Shown here: positions 35,169-47,711 of the stretch, piece by piece
Layout: each line of letters starts with the position of its first letter
How positions within the stretch are numbered: position 1 is the first letter of the stretch
From: Labia minor
Lineage: Eukaryota > Arthropoda > Insecta > Dermaptera > Spongiphoridae
DNA: 64,000 bases
Direction: 5' to 3'
Assembly (NCBI GenBank): GCA_963082975.1
Contig: OY720349.1
Location: 49,457,962 to 49,521,961 of the forward strand
Program-made: the position numbers and the translations under genes
The notes under the pieces: generated by a model
What the model saw: the letters and a program-made list of their open reading frames with translations, nothing else
Databases searched by the model: none
What the model was told of the DNA's origin: nothing

Positions 35169-37811
35169 TCTTTCTATATTATATTTTGTATATATACCAT
35201 ACAAAATCAAAAAGAGTTAAATTGGATAATTAAAGAAATTCATAAAAAAAATAATCTTTTCAAAGGCTGTTCCACTCATTTCAAATTTCTTTTCATTTTT
35301 AATCACCACCGATTGCGTGTCATTGATATATTTCTGTCAGGAGTCAGTTGAGTGAGTCCCGATACAAATAGACAGACAGCTACTACTACTATCCCATCCC
35401 CTCGGTTTCCTTCATTCTTCCTATTGCTTAAAATAATTTATCATGTCTTAAAAAAGGTCAAACCTGTAACAGTTAACATTTATGCATATTTTAAATGGCA
35501 CGCTCTGTCATTCGAACTCAAGGTTAACCTTTTCAGTTATACAATTTCTTAAAAAAGAACCCTTTTTTGAAAAAGTTAGCGTTTTCACACTAGTTCCTTT
35601 GACAATAGCACTACAATTATAAAAAAAAGAAAACATTCTAAGGGGGTCAAAGAAAAAAAGCATTTAAACTAGAAACAAATCAAAGGAAGGAAGCCAAATG
35701 CTTGAACAATAGAAAGAGGTACAGTTAGAAATGTTAGCAATTCCTTTCGCAAAGAACACCTATATCTGGAATAAATTTACAAATAAACATGATTTTGAAA
35801 TGTTGGTTAAATAATATAAATTACATTGAATTAACAAATATATTTGGTAATGTATCCCACCCAACGTATCCTTCTTGACAGAACAACTATAACTATACAT
35901 GGAGATGCATAAAGATCAAACAATTGCATCATTCCCCAATGGTTTCATCTTTTTATCGTTCTATAAAGGTTATAAAAAATATATTTTCAAATTTGAATCT
36001 ATTCTCGTCTCTCAACGTCATGGATTACGTTTAACATCCATAAAAACGCAAATAATATATAATTTTATTATTTTTTAAATAAGGTATTTATTCAAAATAT
36101 TTGTTAATGATTTGCAATAAATGTAGAAAGTGTTACTTAAGAAAATAATTTTTTTTAAATAAAAATTAAATTTTGTTTATAATGAAAATTTAAAAAAAAA
36201 TAATTTAAATTGAATGTTTATTTGATGAAAAAATAAAGTAAAGGGAAATTTCTATATATATATAAATGATCTTTAAGGGAAAGACATTTTAAATTATACA
36301 TAATATACATCCTTATTAAAATAAAAAATTCCTCGAAGAAATTAAAAATTATTAATTGGTAAATAGTAAAAAGATTTACTTTTAAAGTATAAAATGTAAA
36401 ATTTTTAAATTTTGTTTCTTATGGTTTTATTTATAAAATAAGCATAGTAATATCATGCATGCTTTTGTTTAGATTTTTTTTTTATATAGAATTTCTTATA
36501 GAAAACGGAACTAATTTTTTAAATTTCAAAATAAAAATGTGTTAGTACTCTTTCTTTCCCAGGTATATATTATTATATTTGTGAACATTTTTATTTCAAT
36601 AAGATGGGCCTCTTTTGTAAACTCCTAAAGAATAGACTGCTATATAGATTTAATATATGCAGAGTAAATAATAAATTAATAATAATAATATTTTTTTTTA
36701 TTTTTACTTATCAAAGACTCAGCTGATTAACCAAACAAAATATAAAAAAAATATTAAAATAGAAATATTTGAAAATGATAATAATAAAAACTAATAGATA
36801 AATTTTTATTTATTTAATTTAATGATATATAATAGAAAAAGAACCAAAAGCATTTCAAATTTAAACTAATTTTAAAGTTTCCCTTAAATCTAATTGATTT
36901 AAAACAATAATGTTTTTTCTATAATATAACTATTATTAGTTATTAATGAAATCATTATGCTGAGAATAAGTTTTATAAGCAATGAGTGAGACGAAGGATG
37001 ACATATTTCTTCATGCTATAAAATACAGTTTTATCTTTATTTTCTGTTTTTTTTTCTTTTTTATTGAAAATGTAATTTTGTTGAGTTGTAAATAAAAAAT
37101 GTTGGAATTTGTAAGATTTTTATGCCGACTTGAAAAATGACAAATAAATGTTTATTATTATTATTATTAAAAGATATAATTACATTAAAAAACAGTTTAT
37201 TTTAATTGGATTTATAATCAAGCAGAAATTTAAAAAAAAAATATATATTCTGTAATCATTTTGTTTTAATCAATTTGGCAAAAGAAGCATTTCTTATACT
37301 AAATAGGAGGGTAATTTATTTGAATAATAAGAAATTATATATTTAAAATACTTAAGGAAAAAAATAAATCAATCCATTTGATTATAAAATTAGGTTTTTT
37401 TATGAAGAATGGCGGAAATTCCCCTTTTCTAATAACAAGAATGATTTTGGCACACAAATACGTCTTGTCATTCACCCACCCTCACTTCAATACAGCTGCG
37501 CCACTTAATATCCCTTTTTTCACCAAAAGGGGAAGCAAATATGGTAAATAAAATAATAGTCAAACGGAAGAGGCACATTGATATTTATAGACTTGGAAAA
37601 TGAGAATGGGATTGGGAATTGCTACAAAATGCTATCAACAACAAAGGGAATCGATTCAATAATAATAATATTTTTTGACCATTTATTATTGATTTTCAAC
37701 TTCGAATGTTATTATTATTTTAAATTTAAATATTATATTTGGTATAATTATTATTATAAATATTTTACTGAGTTTTTGGAGAAATTTTATTTCAATATAA
37801 GGTAAACGTAC
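35169..37811. other. Non-coding stretch; unique islands and a TTA-tailed end
   Basis: A unique mixed segment lies at about 35240-35960. At about 37060-37170 the sequence AATGACAAATAAATGTTTA followed by (TTA)n resembles a LINE 3' end, too short to classify. Another mixed segment is at about 37380-37640. No exon supported. Confidence 0.3.
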
Positions 37812-38341
37812 CAGTGGTGGATCATCTTAAGAGAAATTTTCATAAAAAAACACTATAATTCTGTGTAATCAAAGTGAGATATACAACAAAACAAGTCCTA
37901 ACATATTGTACAACTATTTTTAATTATATTAATTTTATATAATTATAATTATTCATACTAATATAATAATAAATATCTTTTATTAAATTTATTATTATCA
38001 CAGTAATAGGATGTTTAAATATAATAAATTGTTGTTGATTTTTTATTTCATAAAATAAATTTTAAAATTTAATAATGTTTATCAATTGGGAATTAACCTA
38101 CGTACACAATTTATTATCAGCATAAAATTTAATTATCTAAAGGAATCTGATAAAAATATACTTTAAGTTGTAAAGATTTAGTGTTTGACTGTGTTGTCTC
38201 TTTATTTGGCTACGTGGTCATCTACTGGATAAAATTGTTCAAGACATTTAAAATAAAAAAATATAGTATATATTTAATAAAAAAAAAATGATTTTAGTTA
38301 AAAAAAATTCTATCATATTTTTTAGTAATTCGCCACCACTG
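37812..38341. mobile_element. Possible hAT-like TIR element
   Basis: CAGTGGTGGATC at the left and GCCACCACTG at the right are inverted, with hAT-type CAGTG termini. The 8-bp flanks do not match, so either the duplication has decayed or the pairing is fortuitous. Confidence 0.4.
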
Positions 38342-39556
38342 CCCAATTCTAAAAAAAAATGTGATATTTGTTTCTGAAAATGACCACCCCCTTAAAAATT
38401 TTTAAAAATCATATAAATTAAATATTTCAAACTGTGATTAATATAATTTGATGTATCAACTATTGAATTGAATTTTTGGATTGAAATTATTATTAAATAA
38501 AACGATATACTGAAAATAATGTGAAGCCTACCCTTAACGTTTTGCATAAGAAACTAACCTTAAAATGCAAGAACGCTTACCTCGTGTTAAGTAATCCGGA
38601 AGAGGTTCTTCTTGATATTTATCGATATCTCGATTTTAATTTGAAATTAAAAAGCTATCAAATTTCTGGCACAATGGTTCACCACTGGTATGTTAAGTTT
38701 TAAAATATATATTTTCAAAATGTTTATAAAATATCAAATAAATAAAACCGATTCATTTTTTTTTTGTAATTTTATAAAATCTAATTCGTTTTTTTCCTAT
38801 TCACTTGAATTTTGAACGAAAAAAGTCGAAAAATAATAAATGGATATTTTTCTATATTTCAGGTGTTCATAATAGACAAAAAAAAAAAAATCAAATTTGG
38901 CCATAGGTTGTTTGTTCTATTTTCGGACATTCACAAAAAAAGGAATTTACCTGAAAATATTTTTTTTCATACCAACCCTTCGTTTTTCTGAAAAATAACC
39001 CACCTTTCCGCCACTCTTTAGAAAGAAAGAATATATTTTTAACCCGAGCTCACCCATCATCAATTTTTTTTTTTTTCAAAAAAACCATCTCATGTTTGGA
39101 TATTGAAAAGCAGATGGATTTTTGAATAGAAAATATATCTCGTCAACAGGATGTAAGCAAATTGAGAATAGATTTGAAGAGCGATTACGATCAAATAAAA
39201 TAATCAATTCACATAAAAGATATATATATTTATTGCTATTTTTTTATTTCTATAATAATTTAAAAGTAGATTTTAGATTTACCATAATTATTTTACAACT
39301 GGAAATTAAAATTTAACAATTCAAAAAAGAGAGTGCACCGAACGCAAACTGAGAACCAACTGTTTTCCTATACATTTGCATTTACGTCTTTTATACATTT
39401 AATAATTAATTCCAAAATCAAATTTTTTATTGAACGCAACTTCAAATTGGGACGATGCAAAACGAGGCTTGTTGGTGTATTATTATGGCAAAACATTGTT
39501 TATGTCATACTTACTGTTATCTCACACAAGTGAGCGTTTAAATCAACACAATTTTT
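38342..39556. other. Non-coding stretch
   Basis: A/T-rich with T-runs and a mixed segment at about 38800-39130. Short frames here (for example 38521-38703) show no domain and lack splice context. Confidence 0.3.
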
Positions 39557-40785
39557 ACTATTTCGCCAGAGATCACGAAAATGTTCGGTGTCGAGATTTT
39601 GATGTCTTTATAGGTTTTGAAGGTCCTTTAGTCTTTTTCACTAACAATAAGGTTGAGAAAAATGTCTGTATATGTGTGTATGTGTGTGTATGTAGACAAG
39701 ATTACACAAAAACGGTTTGAGCTAGCTTAATGAAATTTTGTAAACGGGCTTTATTCAAAATTCGTAGTTTTCAACTTTTCAGAAATGTAGCTCATCCGGA
39801 AGAGGGTCATTACCTACCACGTTTTTATTTTTTTTTTCCTCTAAACTGACCGTAAAAATAAAGATAATACATGTTTGATAGTTTTTCACATTATTAAAAA
39901 TTGTATAAAACTGCTATATATAGAATTTCAGCTTGATTGAATCGTAGAAAGTCGGAATTAATTTTTACCGACCGACGATAGAAAGGGAGGTATTGTTTTC
40001 ACACCAAATTTCACATGTGGAGATTTTTACATATCTCCACGAATCATGAATTTTCTTAACAGAAAAAAGTATTTTTAGCATGATGTCTGTCCGTCCGTCT
40101 GTCCGTCTGTCCGTCCGTCCGTATAGATGTGTACAGCCTGAACGGCTCAACCGATTTTGATGAAATTTGGTATATTTACTTAATGCATCAGTGGGATGAA
40201 TTGATCAACTTTTGGTACAAATCCGGAAACCGGAAGTGGTAGTATTAGCGATCGACGATAGGAAGGGAAGGGTTATTTTCATACCAAATTTCACATGAGG
40301 AGATTTTTTACATCTCATCACTAATCATTCACTTTGCATTGGTTTTATACTCGAGAAAAATCATCTTTATTAGTTTTTTATTAATTAAAATTATATGACG
40401 TCATCCAGCCATTCATGACGTCACAGCCTGGTCTTACATATATATTATAAATAAAATAAAATTAAAAATATTTATGTTATATGCCTATCTGTTTTTTATT
40501 ACATTAATAGATATATTAAAATTATTTGAAATTGTTTCTGTAGCTGGAAATTAATTTACTTCAAACCGTCGGTCGGTTCGGACCTGGCCACAGGTCAACT
40601 TATTTAATATTGCAAATCACACTCCTGCACGTGAAGTGTTGCCGTCAACAAAGAGCCAACACGCGCTGGTTTAATAAATATTATTTATTAATTTGAATTT
40701 TTATAGTTTAATTAATTAAATTTAATTTAAATATATAATTTATAATATATGTTATTTAATCCAATTCAAATTGCGAGACACTCCA
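39557..40785 (+). mobile_element. Family B element interrupted by a family A element
   Basis: The 5' part (39557 to about 39966) begins ACTATTTCGCCAG after ATTTTT. The 3' part (40605-40785) resumes at AATATTGCAAATCAC and ends in the B hairpin region, where the GCGAGATAGT motif has been shortened to GCGAGA. The A insertion site is the T-run of the AATTAATTTTTT segment. Confidence 0.8.
39967..40604 (+). mobile_element. Family A element nested in family B
   Basis: A complete copy with a long CCGT array (about 40087-40130). Compared with uninterrupted B copies, the target had six T's. Five precede ACCGACCGACG and one follows AACTTATT, so insertion was between two T's with no duplication. This fixes the ends of family A. 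Confidence 0.88.
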
Positions 40786-41760
40786 GATTTTTTATTGATT
40801 AATTATTAATATTTATTTTCAATATTAATAGTTAATTTAATATTTAACACTAAAGTTAACTCTTTTAAAAAATCACTTATTATTTTTAAAAATGGTGTTG
40901 AACGCTATTTATTTTTCAAATTATATATTTCTTAGGTCGGGATCAAATGGCAAATTGACCGGAATGCTGAAACCATACCTTCAAACCAGGACGAACAAAA
41001 CGTTTTGGAAATCTAATTATAATAAAACTATAAGAATTATTATAGGATTAGAATGTTTATTTTATAATAACTAAATATCAATAAGCAACATATTGATTTT
41101 CATTTTAATTATTCATAATTTACTTGTTTTTCATTATAAAATTTTTGAACTATTCTTCAAAATTCTAAATAATTTTTTTTTTTTGTAATTAAGAACTTCT
41201 TAACAATAATTACTAAAAATAAAAAAAGTGAGAAAATGTTTTATTTTTATGATTTATCTATTTTAATTTTAACATATATTCTATGTGGTTAACATGCTAT
41301 ATAAAGTACATATTGACACATATTTTTCAAATTCAAAACACGTATTTTATTTTTAGATAATGCATAGTCAAATATCAATAGATATATTTCGGAATTTTTT
41401 AAGAAACAATATTATACGGTTATGAGATGTATCGTGAAAGTATATTATCTACAAAATGCTAAAGAGATGCTCTCTAAGATGCTAAAGAGAAGGGGGGACG
41501 TGGGTAGAAGTCACTACGCCACAGTTCGTCGTATTTAATCAAATCGTAATTTCATTTTATTCATCTCTATCTTGGACATCCAATGCTACAAAAATGTAAA
41601 CTCTTCTGCCATAGTGGATTGAATTAATTTAATCTTACTCTTCCCTTAATATTTTAATTTTCTCTTTTTATTATTTATGTAATTTATTAAACTTTCAAAT
41701 TTCACTTTATAATATATATTTATAATCTATATATCTCTCTCTCTCTATATTTATATATAT
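40786..41760. other. AT-rich non-coding stretch
   Basis: A small mixed segment lies at about 41440-41600; CTCTCTCTC and TA runs occur just before the hAT element. No gene. Confidence 0.3.
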
Positions 41761-42445
41761 CAGTGGCGTACCTAAGGGGGGGGGGGGGCGGTGGGTGCGG
41801 TCCGCACCGGGCGGCACTTATCTTGGGGCGGCATTTTATATATTTAGTTATAGTTGTAAAAAGCAACTTATTCATTTCATATTTATTTTTTTTCTTTCTT
41901 GAATAATAAATGATTATTATGATTATTATAAGTTTACTATTTGATTTATATAAATTATGATCAACTCTATGATTTCGAATATTATTCCTCGGTGTATATA
42001 AATGCATTATAGTGTAAATTTTGAATTCTAATTCCAAGAACAGAATAATAATTTTATTTTATTGTATTCATTAAAATTCGTTGAATTCGTAAACGCATCT
42101 TTAAGATTTTGTTCGGCAAAATTATCTTCGTTCTACAATGAGTCAATTAAGACTATAGAATCTTGCAATATTGTCAATAGAACAAGAAATTACAAATAAT
42201 ATAAATTTTGAGAGCATTATTCTAGTATAAAAGCTAGAAGAGTAAATATTATATAAATATGTTTAGAAGTGCATAGAAATATGTGTAAAAAAATTTACTC
42301 TGTGTATTAATTAATATTGATTAAATATCTTAATAATTTATTTATGTGTATTAATTTATAAAAACCACTATTTGATTGACTTATAATAGAAAGGGCGGCA
42401 AACTGGAGATCGCCCCGGGCGGCAAAAGTTCTAGGTACGCCACTG
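41761..42445. mobile_element. hAT-like non-autonomous element in a TA tract
   Basis: CAGTGGCGTACCTAAGG at the left and CTAGGTACGCCACTG at the right are inverted ends of the same type as 31603-31893. Subterminal GGGCGGCA motifs are also inverted (GGGCGGCACTT; GGGCGGCAAAAG). The target duplication cannot be defined because both flanks are TATATATA. A frame on the minus strand (41720-42037) is repeat-derived. Confidence 0.8.
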
Positions 42446-42450
42446 TATAT

Positions 42451-42692
42451 ATATGAGCCACTCAGAAGCCAAACCGATTAACTCCAATTTTTAAAATTTT
42501 GCTAGTAATGTAATGTAATATGCAACATATGAAGTGAAATAATGAACTTGATAACCTTAAGATTGCAATGCAATATACATTTTTCTGTAATCAATAACAT
42601 CAATAATTTAATATAAACTGTGAACTTTGGGTTTTATTTTCTCAGTTTGTTTATATGTGGAGTTATCGCTTTGGCTTCTGAGTGGCTCATAT
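42451..42692. mobile_element. Small MITE with 23-bp perfect inverted ends
   Basis: The first and last 23 bp are perfect inverted repeats, beginning ATATGAGCCACTCAGAAGCC. Imperfect pairing continues for about 11 more (CGATTAACTCC against GGAGTTATCG). It is 242 bp, flanked by TA, and fits a Tc1/mariner-type MITE. It lies only a few bases right of the preceding hAT element. Confidence 0.85.
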
Positions 42693-43069
42693 AGAGAGAA
42701 ATATTTTGTTAGATTTAAATTTATTTATATTAAAAATGTAATACATTTTCTTTCTCTAATAAATATACGCAATTTATTTTCTTAGGGGAAAGATCCCTCC
42801 AAATCTTCAATTGGAGATCTATTATTTAAAAATATATCATTGGATACGCGAAAAAGTTTAGGACATGAAATTTTGGAGACCATATTGGTATGAGCTGCAG
42901 TCGATATCACATATGAATAAGTTGTCAGGGGGTTTTTTCCATCAGGAACTTTTATGTGTTTCAAACATGTTTTATTTCCTTTTATATATATTAAAATAAT
43001 TATATCCACTTTCACTAATATAATTATAAAATAATTTCTTCTATCTTGAAGGTTTTAGTTGGTTGATGA

Positions 43070-43480
43070 GGCCATTCAAAATTAATTTAATTATCGTTCG
43101 GGCAAGACCATCTCAAAGTGATATTTGAAGTAATCTTCTATTTGGAGACAATATATGATAATATTTATGAGCTTTATTGTCGTATGCTTCACGTAAACGT
43201 TGCATAACTTCTTTGTAGTATTCCTTATTAACAGTACGACCCGTTGGCAAGAACTCATGATTCACCAAGCCATTGTAATCGAAGAAAACAGTGAGCAAAC
43301 CCTTTACATTTGATCTTGGCGTGCTTTTTTAAAGCGCTTGAAAATTTAAAATTCACCTTTTCTTTTGAACACACCTCGTACATAAGGTGGCAGCACTCTA
43401 GCTGAATCCTTGTTTTGTTTTTCTGACGGAAATAAGAGTAGGCGCTGCAGGCACCCAATTTTTAACTCTGCAGGTGCTCA
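43070..43480 (-). mobile_element. Mariner-type transposase fragment, second subfamily
   Basis: On the minus strand LTVFFDYNGLVNHEFLPTG and RTVNKEYYKEVMQRLREA are strongly mariner-like and differ from the 10771-11738 remnant. The preceding part (HAKIKCKG) and the downstream part are in other frames or decayed. No inverted ends found. Confidence 0.7.
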
Positions 43481-43634
43481 AGAGATCGCACTGCTGCAGA
43501 GCAAGCATAATATGCTGTTTTTATAAAACAGACCATATTTATAACCTGTCGATCAACCCATGTACTTAAAATTCGATATTCCAAACATATATATTAAACT
43601 ATTTTAAAATTATTTGTTATCATTTCTCAGACTG

Positions 43635-44909
43635 CTAAACTTTATTGTTATCGGTGAAACAAAGTTTTTGGCGCCACCTCTAGTCGCAGGCATTGGAAAA
43701 TTGAAAAAAAAATTGGGCTTGTGTGTGTGTTGTGTGTAGGTTTGGTCTTTGCTGTAACAAAGTTTTTGGCGCCACCATGCGAAAAATCGGGATTGTGTGT
43801 ATGTATGCGTGTTTTTTTTTATTTTATTGGGAATTTAAATATTATAGATTTTCCAGTTATAAGTGAAAAATTATGTTTTCAGAGATAAAACTAACATTTA
43901 AGCAATCAATTATGCTTTTTTAAAAAAATGTAAGTTTTATACCCTAATAAATAATTTTTCGCTTAGCTGGAAATCCTGCAATCTTTTATGTCATTTACAT
44001 ATCTAAAATAAACGAATAATGTTCTATGTAATATATAAGATTTATTTGAAAATAAATTAAAATTATAAAATGCTATTTACAAATTATGTTGTGAGTAAAC
44101 ACTAGTAATCATATCTTTTTCACACATTGTTTTGTCATATATTGAATTTAATTTTCGCAATAAATTAATTTCTCTGTATTTTAATACATTTTTGCTCAAT
44201 AAAAAATTCCAAATGGCCACTATTTTATTATTTTTTCGCACAATAAAATATTTTAAATTGCTCTGTGATTCATGCCTAGTAAAATAAATAAAATCGTTCA
44301 GTATTTGATGCTCAGTGTAAATATGACTGATTGCACCGTATAAATCACTGAATGTACAGTAAATTTTCTGTATTATAATATTGATGAATTCCTCCATTCT
44401 ATTTAAATATAGGTATTATTTTAATTTTTTTTTTTAATTTACATTTTTTAAAAAAATTATTTAAATATATAAATTAAATATATATTTATATCTGGTATTA
44501 TATCGCTCAAGAAAATATAATGAATTTGTTATTATTTACTTTTTTATGTAGATTTATAATTGAATTGAATTTTGAAATATTGATACAAGAAAATATTTCG
44601 GCTCACAAAAAATTTTCAGTGGTTCTAAAATAATAAATTCCATGTTTGCTGGGTATGATATTAAAATAATTGTAGTGCATTCAGGAGATGGTCTGTGGTG
44701 GTGGTGGTTTGTGTTTTGCGGGCCTTCCATCCTGTGAGATCTGTCGGGCGCCTATAGCGCCATCTATCACGCCGCAAAAAACTTTGTTATGGCAAAGACC
44801 AAACACATACACACAACACACACACAAGCCCGATTTTTTTCAATTATCCAATGCCAGCGACTACAGGTGGCGCCAAAAACTTTGTTTCACCGAGAACAAT
44901 AGAGTTTAG
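43635..44909. mobile_element. Long-TIR DNA transposon, possibly P/THAP-related (family C)
   Basis: Inverted ends of about 145 bp start CTAAACTTTATTGTT at the left and finish AACAATAGAGTTTAG at the right. Both contain TCGGTGAAACAAAGTTTTTG or its complement. AACAAAGTTTTTGGCGCCAC occurs twice in the left end (43658, 43756), with GT-rich sequence between. The 1.27-kb body shares AATAATTTTTC-CTTA and GAATAATGTTCTATGTAA with the THAP-bearing remnant at about 51731-52786. A 106-residue frame on the minus strand (44077-44397) has no domain I recognise. No clear target duplication. Confidence 0.75.
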
Positions 44910-44959
44910 GGGACCTGGTCGGCACAGGATCGCACAGGATTCAATTATATTGAATTATA

Positions 44960-45910
44960 TTCGTGAGTAAAGAGCAAAGAAAAATGGAATTTGTGCACGC
45001 AACGAAGAATATTCTCCTCAAGATATAACAAAAAAATAACCAAGATCTTAAACACGAAATTGTCGTGGAAAAACATTTTAACAGCCATCAAGACATGAGC
45101 AATCTCAGTCCTCACATACTCATTTGCAATAATAAAATGGAGTTACACAGATCTAAATGAAAAAGACCGGACCACACGGAGACTGTTAAGAAAACTTAAG
45201 TACTTACATCCACTCAACTTCTCGTCTCTCTACTTCGGAAAGAAGCAAAATCTATTCTCCCTGTAGATCTCTTGAACTTCATATGAAAAAAACATTTTCT
45301 CGCGTCTTAAGACCGACTAATGCAGCTAATAAGTGAATCTGACAAAGGTATAAAAATTAAATCTATCTGAACAAAACCAGACAGTTCAGATAAAGGAGCG
45401 AGATTCATGGCGAGAGGTGTTACACGGAAGTCCAAGATAATGATAAGAACGAGAAACTATGAGGCATGTCCTAAAAATGAATGTGGACAATAGGTGTCGA
45501 AAGTGTATTAGGCCGGGTGAATCTATTAAGCGCATGTCAGACTGCATTAAACTGGCCCCAACAGCATATTTAGGCAGGCATAAACAACTAGCCAAACTGA
45601 TCCATCGACTAGTTTTCAAATACAAATACTAGATATTAAAACGACACCTCCCTACTAAAAACATTAGAAAATAAAGATAACATTATCTATAGGGATTTCC
45701 CAGTTCTAACAGATAAATCAAGAGACCGGACATTCTCTATAACGAACACCCTTGAGGAACTCTTATTACCGAACATCCTAATACGAACAGGCCAAAGAGC
45801 ATTTATTCTGAAGACGAACCACATCGTAAGAAACTAATAAATCCGAGATATGCGTCATACCTGCCAGGAAGAATTTCCTTTTCCTATCGACCAAGCTTAA
45901 TCCCACTCCA
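44960..45910 (+). mobile_element. LINE remnant with CCHC-type C-terminal motif
   Basis: Fragments in more than one frame read CRKCIRPGESIKRMSDC, IKLAPTAYLGRHKQLAKLIH and, further on, DFPVLTDKSRDR. The pattern CxxC...C..LAPxxYLxRHxxxAKxIH followed by (I/V)LTD is seen at the C-terminus of several LINE reverse-transcriptase proteins. The expected His before the third Cys is replaced. Upstream coding parts are not recognisable. Confidence 0.6.
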
Positions 45911-47711
45911 TCTAATGGATAGGTGAAAGTTTTGCTGAAGCATGGCTTTTTTCAATGCAATTAACAATAATATTCATAGAAATATGTTTCGCATCATTTT
46001 AATGTTTTGATTGAGATATTTATTGATATTGATCGTTATATATTAATTACTTTAATTAGAAAAAAATCTATTAAAATGATGTGGGAAATAGGAAATAAAA
46101 AGATTCATTTTTCACAATACCCCTAAATATTTGAATTTGACAAAAATCTTTGTTTTCAATTTATTTTTCAAGATTAATTAATATAAAATATAAATAAATA
46201 TATATATAATTATTTTTCAAGATTAATTAATATAAAATATAAATAAATATATATATAATCTTTGTTATATAGTATAATAAAATTAGATAGATAGATATTC
46301 ATTTAAATATTTTTTGGAAAATTTTGGAAATTTAAGGATAACAAAAATAAATTAATTAAGTTTAGTCAAAATAATGATCACGATTTTTGAAATATTAATT
46401 TTTATAACAAAAATAAATTTTGGATATGAAAGGAAAAGAAAAAGAAACTACAAAAATATATATAAATACATTTAATAAAATTTATTTTTATTATATAAAC
46501 CATTTTTTACATTAATAACATAGTTTTAAAAAATTAATAATTAAAAAATTGATTAAAATTAAAATATTTCATTCGTGCTTGTGATTGGTAAAAATTTATT
46601 TTTATAATTTCATATTTTAAAAAAGTCTTAGGATGTTTATCCCATTTCCTTTGATCAAGACAAAATAACATGTTAATGATATATGTACGTTAAATTCCTA
46701 GTTTATTGTCTTGAATAAGGAAAAAAAATTTAAACTTTAGCTTTTTTTTGATTTCCACTACAGCCGAAGAAATCATTTTTTATAATACACTCATACCATT
46801 ATAATTTATCCATTAATAAGATCCATTTAATTAAGTTACAACTATTCCATAATTTTTTTATTATTTTTAATAAGTACAATTAATTCCACTTATTAAGAAT
46901 AACAATTAATTAAACGTATTTACATATAAATATTTTTTTTAAAAATAATTTATTTACTTTACCAATATATGTAGTCAAACAATTATAAAAATTGAAATTG
47001 AAAAACCGAAATATTCTAATAAAAAAATTCTATCAAATGGAGAATTTTTTATTATTATTATTATTAATATAATATAATACAGGAACCGACAACTTTTTGA
47101 GACGTAAGTTACAACTTACAAAATTTCCAAATTTTTAAAGAGCCACTAACATTTTTGTTTCATAAATAAGATATTTGATTAGAATCAGGTATATAGATTT
47201 GATTTTCGATTTAAAATATAAATATAAACTGTTCTCTGTTGATTGTTTTTTTGCAATATAATATTTTAAGCTTTAAAAATTAAATAATTTAATTATTAAT
47301 ATGATATGATATAATATGATTAAAAAGTATAGTATTCTGCGTTTTTAAGAATTATCTCGAAAGTTCTTAACCGCATCAACTTAACCTTTCTCGTCATTGA
47401 AATAAATATGGATTAACAAATTGAGTTGATAAAAGATATATATATTTATGTATATAAATATTATCAATCATTCTAATTTGTTTATCAATACATGTATAAT
47501 GTAGATATAAATTTTTAGCTATAATTTTTATTATAAACCTGACTATTTCTTAGTAGAATTCTAGTTATATTTTTGTAATTTTTAATATTAAAATATAAAT
47601 AAAGCAAATATTAAAGAAAAATGAATATCAGCATATGAAAAATAGAGTATATTTTATAAAACGAATATTTATAAAGTTGTAATAATAAATTAATTGATTT
47701 ATCTTAAGGAT
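45911..47711. other. AT-rich non-coding stretch downstream of the 47.7-kb gene
   Basis: Contains a 49-bp perfect tandem duplication (46161-46258), a family F hAT fragment (about 47082-47160), and an old LINE L 3' fragment (about 47340-47400, CTCGAAAGTTCTTAACCGC). Otherwise A/T-rich. Confidence 0.45.
46161..46258. repeat. Two-copy 49-bp perfect tandem duplication
   Basis: The unit begins TTATTTTTCAAGATTAATTA and ends in a TA run. The two copies are identical, so the duplication is recent or could be an assembly artefact. Confidence 0.9.

Noticed and set aside
45386-45625. 79-residue minus-strand frame
   Set aside because: Antisense shadow of LINE sequence that matches on the plus strand.
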